Of a stretch of DNA of 64,000 nucleotides, positions 61,963 to 64,000 are shown piece after piece. How positions within the stretch are numbered: position 1 is the stretch's first letter; each line of letters begins with the position of its first letter. The notes under the pieces were generated by a model, which ran no database searches, was not told the DNA's origin, and saw only the letters and a program-made list of their open reading frames with translations. The DNA is from SKHV01 sp963678565. GTDB taxonomy: Bacteria > Bacteroidota > Bacteroidia > Bacteroidales > Prolixibacteraceae. Where the stretch lies: assembly GCA_963678565.1 (NCBI GenBank), contig OY782875.1, forward strand, positions 1,550,001 to 1,614,000, read 5' to 3'. The position numbers and the translations under genes were made by a program.

Positions 61963-62500
61963 AAATTTGTCAAAAGTTGAAATGTCTGAAAGTCAAAGGT
62001 CTTAATGTCTCAAGTGAAATATCGAAAAGTCGAAAGTCGCTCGACTTGTGACCTACTGACCTGCGACTTCCTTATTTATTTAAATATTTTATGAGTTTAG
62101 AATTCTTCATTGATAAGGTCCTAATCTCTTCAATCAATTTAGTTGATTCACAATAGCCAAGCTGAGTTGCTAAATAAAGCATGCTTCGAACTTCACCTGC
62201 AGAACCTTTTGCAATTTTAAGGAAATGCTGAAACTCCTTATCAGAGTCTCTTTCAAATCCTTCAGCAATATTGTTCATTACAGAAACGGATGCCCTTTGA
62301 ATTTGATCCTTAAAACAGTAGTCTTTTATTGTCGAGAATTGTTTATATATTTCTATGGTCAATGTTTGACTTTCTTGCCAAATACTTAGTTCTTCAAAAC
62401 TTTTGATAGTTGCCATAATGTTCTTTAGTCGAATGTCGCAAGTCTGATGTCTGAAAGTCGAAAGTCCAATGTCAGTCGTTGACCTTTGACTTTTGACTAT
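61963..62500. mobile_element. Four-helix-bundle repeat element 4 (GTCAAAGTC/GACTTTC flavour)
   Basis: Fills the whole space between glmS and cysQ. Left flank 61968-62069: GAAAGTCAAAGGTC, CGAAAAGTCGAAAGTCGC, then the inverted CTCGACTTGTGACC and CTGCGACTTCC. Right flank 62425-62505: GAAAGTCGAAAGTCCAATG, then TTGACCTTTGACTTTTGAC. The cysQ stop codon (TAG) lies inside the right flank. The same flavour is translated inside cysQ at 62806-62885. Confidence 0.55.
62072..62416 (-). CDS. Four-helix-bundle (23S IVS/S23-like) protein
   Basis: An intact 114-aa member of the family. Core text: FEELSIWQESQTLTIEIYKQ, FKDQIQRASVSVMNNIAEGF, KEFQHFLKIAKGSAGEVRSM and LATQLGYCE. The length is normal and no lesion is seen. 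It shares only the family core with the other four copies in the window, so these are not recent duplicates of one another. Function unknown. It lies between glmS and cysQ, in their direction, enclosed by short-period repeats. Confidence 0.9.
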   Translation of the reverse strand: MATIKSFEELSIWQESQTLTIEIYKQFSTIKDYCFKDQIQRASVSVMNNIAEGFERDSDKEFQHFLKIAKGSAGEVRSMLYLATQLGYCESTKLIEEIRTLSMKNSKLIKYLNK

Positions 62501-63279
62501 TTGACAATGAAAAAGGGATTCAACAAATTCTCTTTATTGTAAATAACTTCTTCATCGGTACCAAACTGGTACACTTTCTTTCCAGCATACTTTGCAATGG
62601 CATGTCCAGCAGCGGTATCCCATTCCATGGTAGGAGCCAGACGCGGGTAGATGTCTGCCAAACCTTCAGCTACCATACATAATTTCAGGCTACTGCCTTT
62701 GGAGACGATCTCAATTTCTTTACCTTGTGTATCGAGAGTGTCAATGTAATCTAAAGTCTCTTGACTCATGTGGGAGCGACTACCGACTACTCGGAAGGTG
62801 GTTGTGTCACAGGTCGCAAGTCGAAGGTCTACCGCATCTTCAAGGTCGGCTTTTGACTTTTGACTTTCGACTTTCGACTTGAATGATCCGTTAGGATCAG
62901 CAAAATACAGCTCCCCACTCACCGGAACAAAAACAACACCCATCACTGGCTTATGATTTTCAATCAAAGCAATGTTTACCGTAAATTCTCCATTGCGTTT
63001 GATAAATTCTTTGGTACCATCCAAGGGATCTACCATCCAGAATCGTTTCCAGTTTTTACGTTCTTCATAAGGAATGGTTTGACCTTCTTCACTTAGAATA
63101 GGCAGTCCGGTTTCCTCTAATATTTCCACAATCGCATTGTGTCCTGCTTTGTCGGCCAAAGTCAAAGGACTATTATCTGCCTTCCTTTCCACCCCAAAAT
63201 CAGCAAAGTTATAGATCTTAAGTATTTGTTCTCCAGCTGAGAGCGCTGCACTTATGGCGGTGGTTAATAGGTTATTCAT
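62497..63279 (-). CDS. cysQ: 3'(2'),5'-bisphosphate nucleotidase
   Basis: Hydrolyses PAP (the by-product of PAPS-dependent sulfation) to AMP. The 260-aa inositol-monophosphatase-fold protein has the metal-binding LPILSEEGQTIPY, the WMVDPLDGTKEFIKRNGEFT signature and the C-terminal YPRLAPTMEWDTAAGHAI. Residues about 132-158 (FKSKVESQKSKADLE and following) are encoded by a short-period repeat matching the flanks of four-helix element 4; this is a naturally variable loop, so activity may persist. It fits functionally with cysC-D-N 38 kb away. Its stop codon is inside a repeat. Confidence 0.94.
   Translation of the reverse strand: MNNLLTTAISAALSAGEQILKIYNFADFGVERKADNSPLTLADKAGHNAIVEILEETGLPILSEEGQTIPYEERKNWKRFWMVDPLDGTKEFIKRNGEFTVNIALIENHKPVMGVVFVPVSGELYFADPNGSFKSKVESQKSKADLEDAVDLRLATCDTTTFRVVGSRSHMSQETLDYIDTLDTQGKEIEIVSKGSSLKLCMVAEGLADIYPRLAPTMEWDTAAGHAIAKYAGKKVYQFGTDEEVIYNKENLLNPFFIVK
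62806..62885. repeat. Element-4-flavour repeat inside cysQ
   Basis: GTCACAGGTCGCAAGTCGAA, GGTC, then about 20 nt later GGCTTTTGACTTTTGACTTT and CGACTTTCGACTTG. It has the same GTC-words-then-GAC-words order as the flanks of element 4 and is translated in frame. Confidence 0.8.
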
Positions 63280-63311
63280 ATATGGAAAATTGTCAGACTT
63301 CTGTTTTGAAT

Positions 63312-63523
63312 GTCATCCTGAGCATGTCGAAGGATCTCCAGATAAAGTGCTCTAATAATTGCGTACTACTGCTGTCTTTTTTACTTTTAATTGGGAGATC
63401 TCTCGATTCCGCTATCGCTGCACTCGAGATGACGTGGTATGCGAGGAGATGTTTTTTCAAAGCTCCACTTCGTTTTGCTCGATTCCGCTGATCCGAATAC
63501 ATTCGGAGTACTTAAGATGACAT
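63312..63523. repeat. MITE-like element, full copy with tail
   Basis: Core 63312-63433: starts GTCATCCTGAGCATGTCGAA and ends CACTCGAGATGAC. Its tail (TTCAAAGCTCCACTTCG and CATCCGAATACATTCGGAG) matches the tail of the 59445 copy. The remaining gene-free sequence 63280-63756 holds only this and the element 5 flank. Confidence 0.8.
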
Positions 63524-63629
63524 ATTATTTCGTAGGATGACGAGAAACAAAATTTTCTGTTGCTCATAACCTGTTACGCGTAACTTAGATACAGCTTCGC
63601 CTCCTCAGTCCCATTTTCAGGGTGAGCAG

Positions 63630-64000
63630 GCATTCAAGTTTAAAGTGAAAAGTAGAAAGGTTTGAGCGATTTAAAGTTTCAAATTCCAAGTTTAAAGGAT
63701 AAAGTATTTATACAACATGGAATACCTTGCTTGTATAATAGCTAATTCCTTTATTCTCAATCTTTCTTTTTGGAGGATTTAGAATAAATAGCTCCTAATA
63801 TTTTCTTTAACTTTTCAGCTTCGTTTTTTATTTTATTCCAGTTATCAGATTTACTTGATATTTCAATAATAATCTTAATCCAATAAACTGTTTAACGAAT
63901 TTCTTTTAATGAAATTCCTATTTTGTTTATAAAGTCAGCCTTTGATACTGCTCCTTGTGCTTCTTCATAATTAGCGCCAACGGATGTTGCTGATTTTATT
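63630..64000. mobile_element. Four-helix-bundle repeat element 5 (AAGTTTAAAG flavour), partial
   Basis: Left flank 63633-63705 has the words CAAGTTTAAAGTGAAAAG, GATTTAAAGTTTCAAATTCC and AAGTTTAAAGGATAAAG; the four-helix-bundle pseudogene follows and runs off the window, so the other flank cannot be seen. Confidence 0.45.
63757..64000 (-). pseudogene. Four-helix-bundle protein gene with in-frame TAA, partial
   Basis: The frame enters from the window's right edge with KSATSVGANYEEAQGAVSKA, DFINKIGISLKEIR and then meets TAA at 63892-63894. The same frame goes on TVYWIKIIIEISSKSDNWNK, IKNEAEKLKKILGAIYSKS and stops at 63757. The family normally reads KEARETxYWL at this point, so a Glu codon (GAA) has become TAA. 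It belongs to the same broad family as the other four copies but a different branch (SVGANYEEAQ type). Confidence 0.85.

Noticed and set aside
61963..62505. Short-period repeats considered as a CRISPR or similar guide array
   Set aside because: There is no constant repeat with variable spacers of fixed length, words drift from unit to unit, and no cas or related effector gene is nearby.
22787..64000. Diversity-generating retroelement, because the four-helix proteins resemble Avd
   Set aside because: No reverse transcriptase and no template/variable repeat pair with adenine-specific changes were found.

Overview
The window looks like a chromosomal segment from a marine or gut-type member of the Bacteroidota, probably near the Marinilabiliales/Bacteroidales. 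This is inferred, not measured. The DNA is AT-rich. Several genes have promoters of the TAnnTTTG type used by this phylum. Phylum-typical families occur: DUF3078, the capsule-assembly Wzi family, an HU-HIG-type DNA-binding protein and a HemY-type HemG. I saw no rRNA, tRNA, CRISPR array, transposase gene or phage gene.

Layout. (1) 1-9.8 kb is housekeeping: sucA (5' end cut by the window edge) and sucB, a gamma-glutamylcyclotransferase-like gene, DUF4268, CYTH, DUF3078 and START-like proteins, lipA, a ferredoxin reductase-like flavoprotein and a DsrE protein. (2) 9.9-16.8 kb is a tetrapyrrole block: hemG, then (divergent) a small membrane protein, a TonB-dependent receptor, an RhtX/AmpG-like MFS permease and hemN. 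(3) 16.9-20.5 kb makes dTDP-rhamnose or its 4-keto intermediate (rfbA, C, D, B). (4) 20.8-28.8 kb is sulfate activation (cysC, cysD, cysN), a divergent SLC13 permease and an outer-membrane Wzi protein; cysQ, which removes the PAP by-product, lies at 62.5 kb. (5) 29-33.7 kb makes GDP-fucose (gmd, fcl) around a cytidylyltransferase/GHMP-kinase-like fusion. (6) 34-58 kb is one tightly packed, leftward surface-polysaccharide operon of 25 genes. It has a flippase, a polymerase-like protein, glycosyltransferases and three sugar/acid modules: (a) a predicted dTDP-4-amino-2,4,6-trideoxyhexose route (2,3-dehydratase, 3-ketoreductase-like, aminotransferase); (b) an organic-acid set (U32-like, C-C lyase, MmgE/PrpD, Ldh-type dehydrogenase, ATP-grasp, acyltransferase, two-subunit class I fumarase); (c) a CMP-activated ulosonic-acid-like set (HpaI aldolase, CMP transferase, DUF115/GT42-like protein, sugar-phosphate cyclase, SIS, SDR and dehydrogenases). 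(7) 58-64 kb holds a decayed glmS fragment, an HU-family gene, glmS, cysQ and many repeats.

The most unusual thing is a set of five four-helix-bundle (23S-intervening-sequence/S23-like) genes, three of them broken. They are wedged between polysaccharide and sulfate genes. Each is flanked, mostly in inverted orientation, by its own flavour of short-period repeat. Matching flavours have also been captured in frame inside neighbouring genes (fcl, gmd, cysQ). A second family, MITE-like elements with GTCATC..GAG / CTCGAGATGAC ends, litters the same zone and also lies inside fcl. All functional calls come from reading translations and motifs; no database search was possible.
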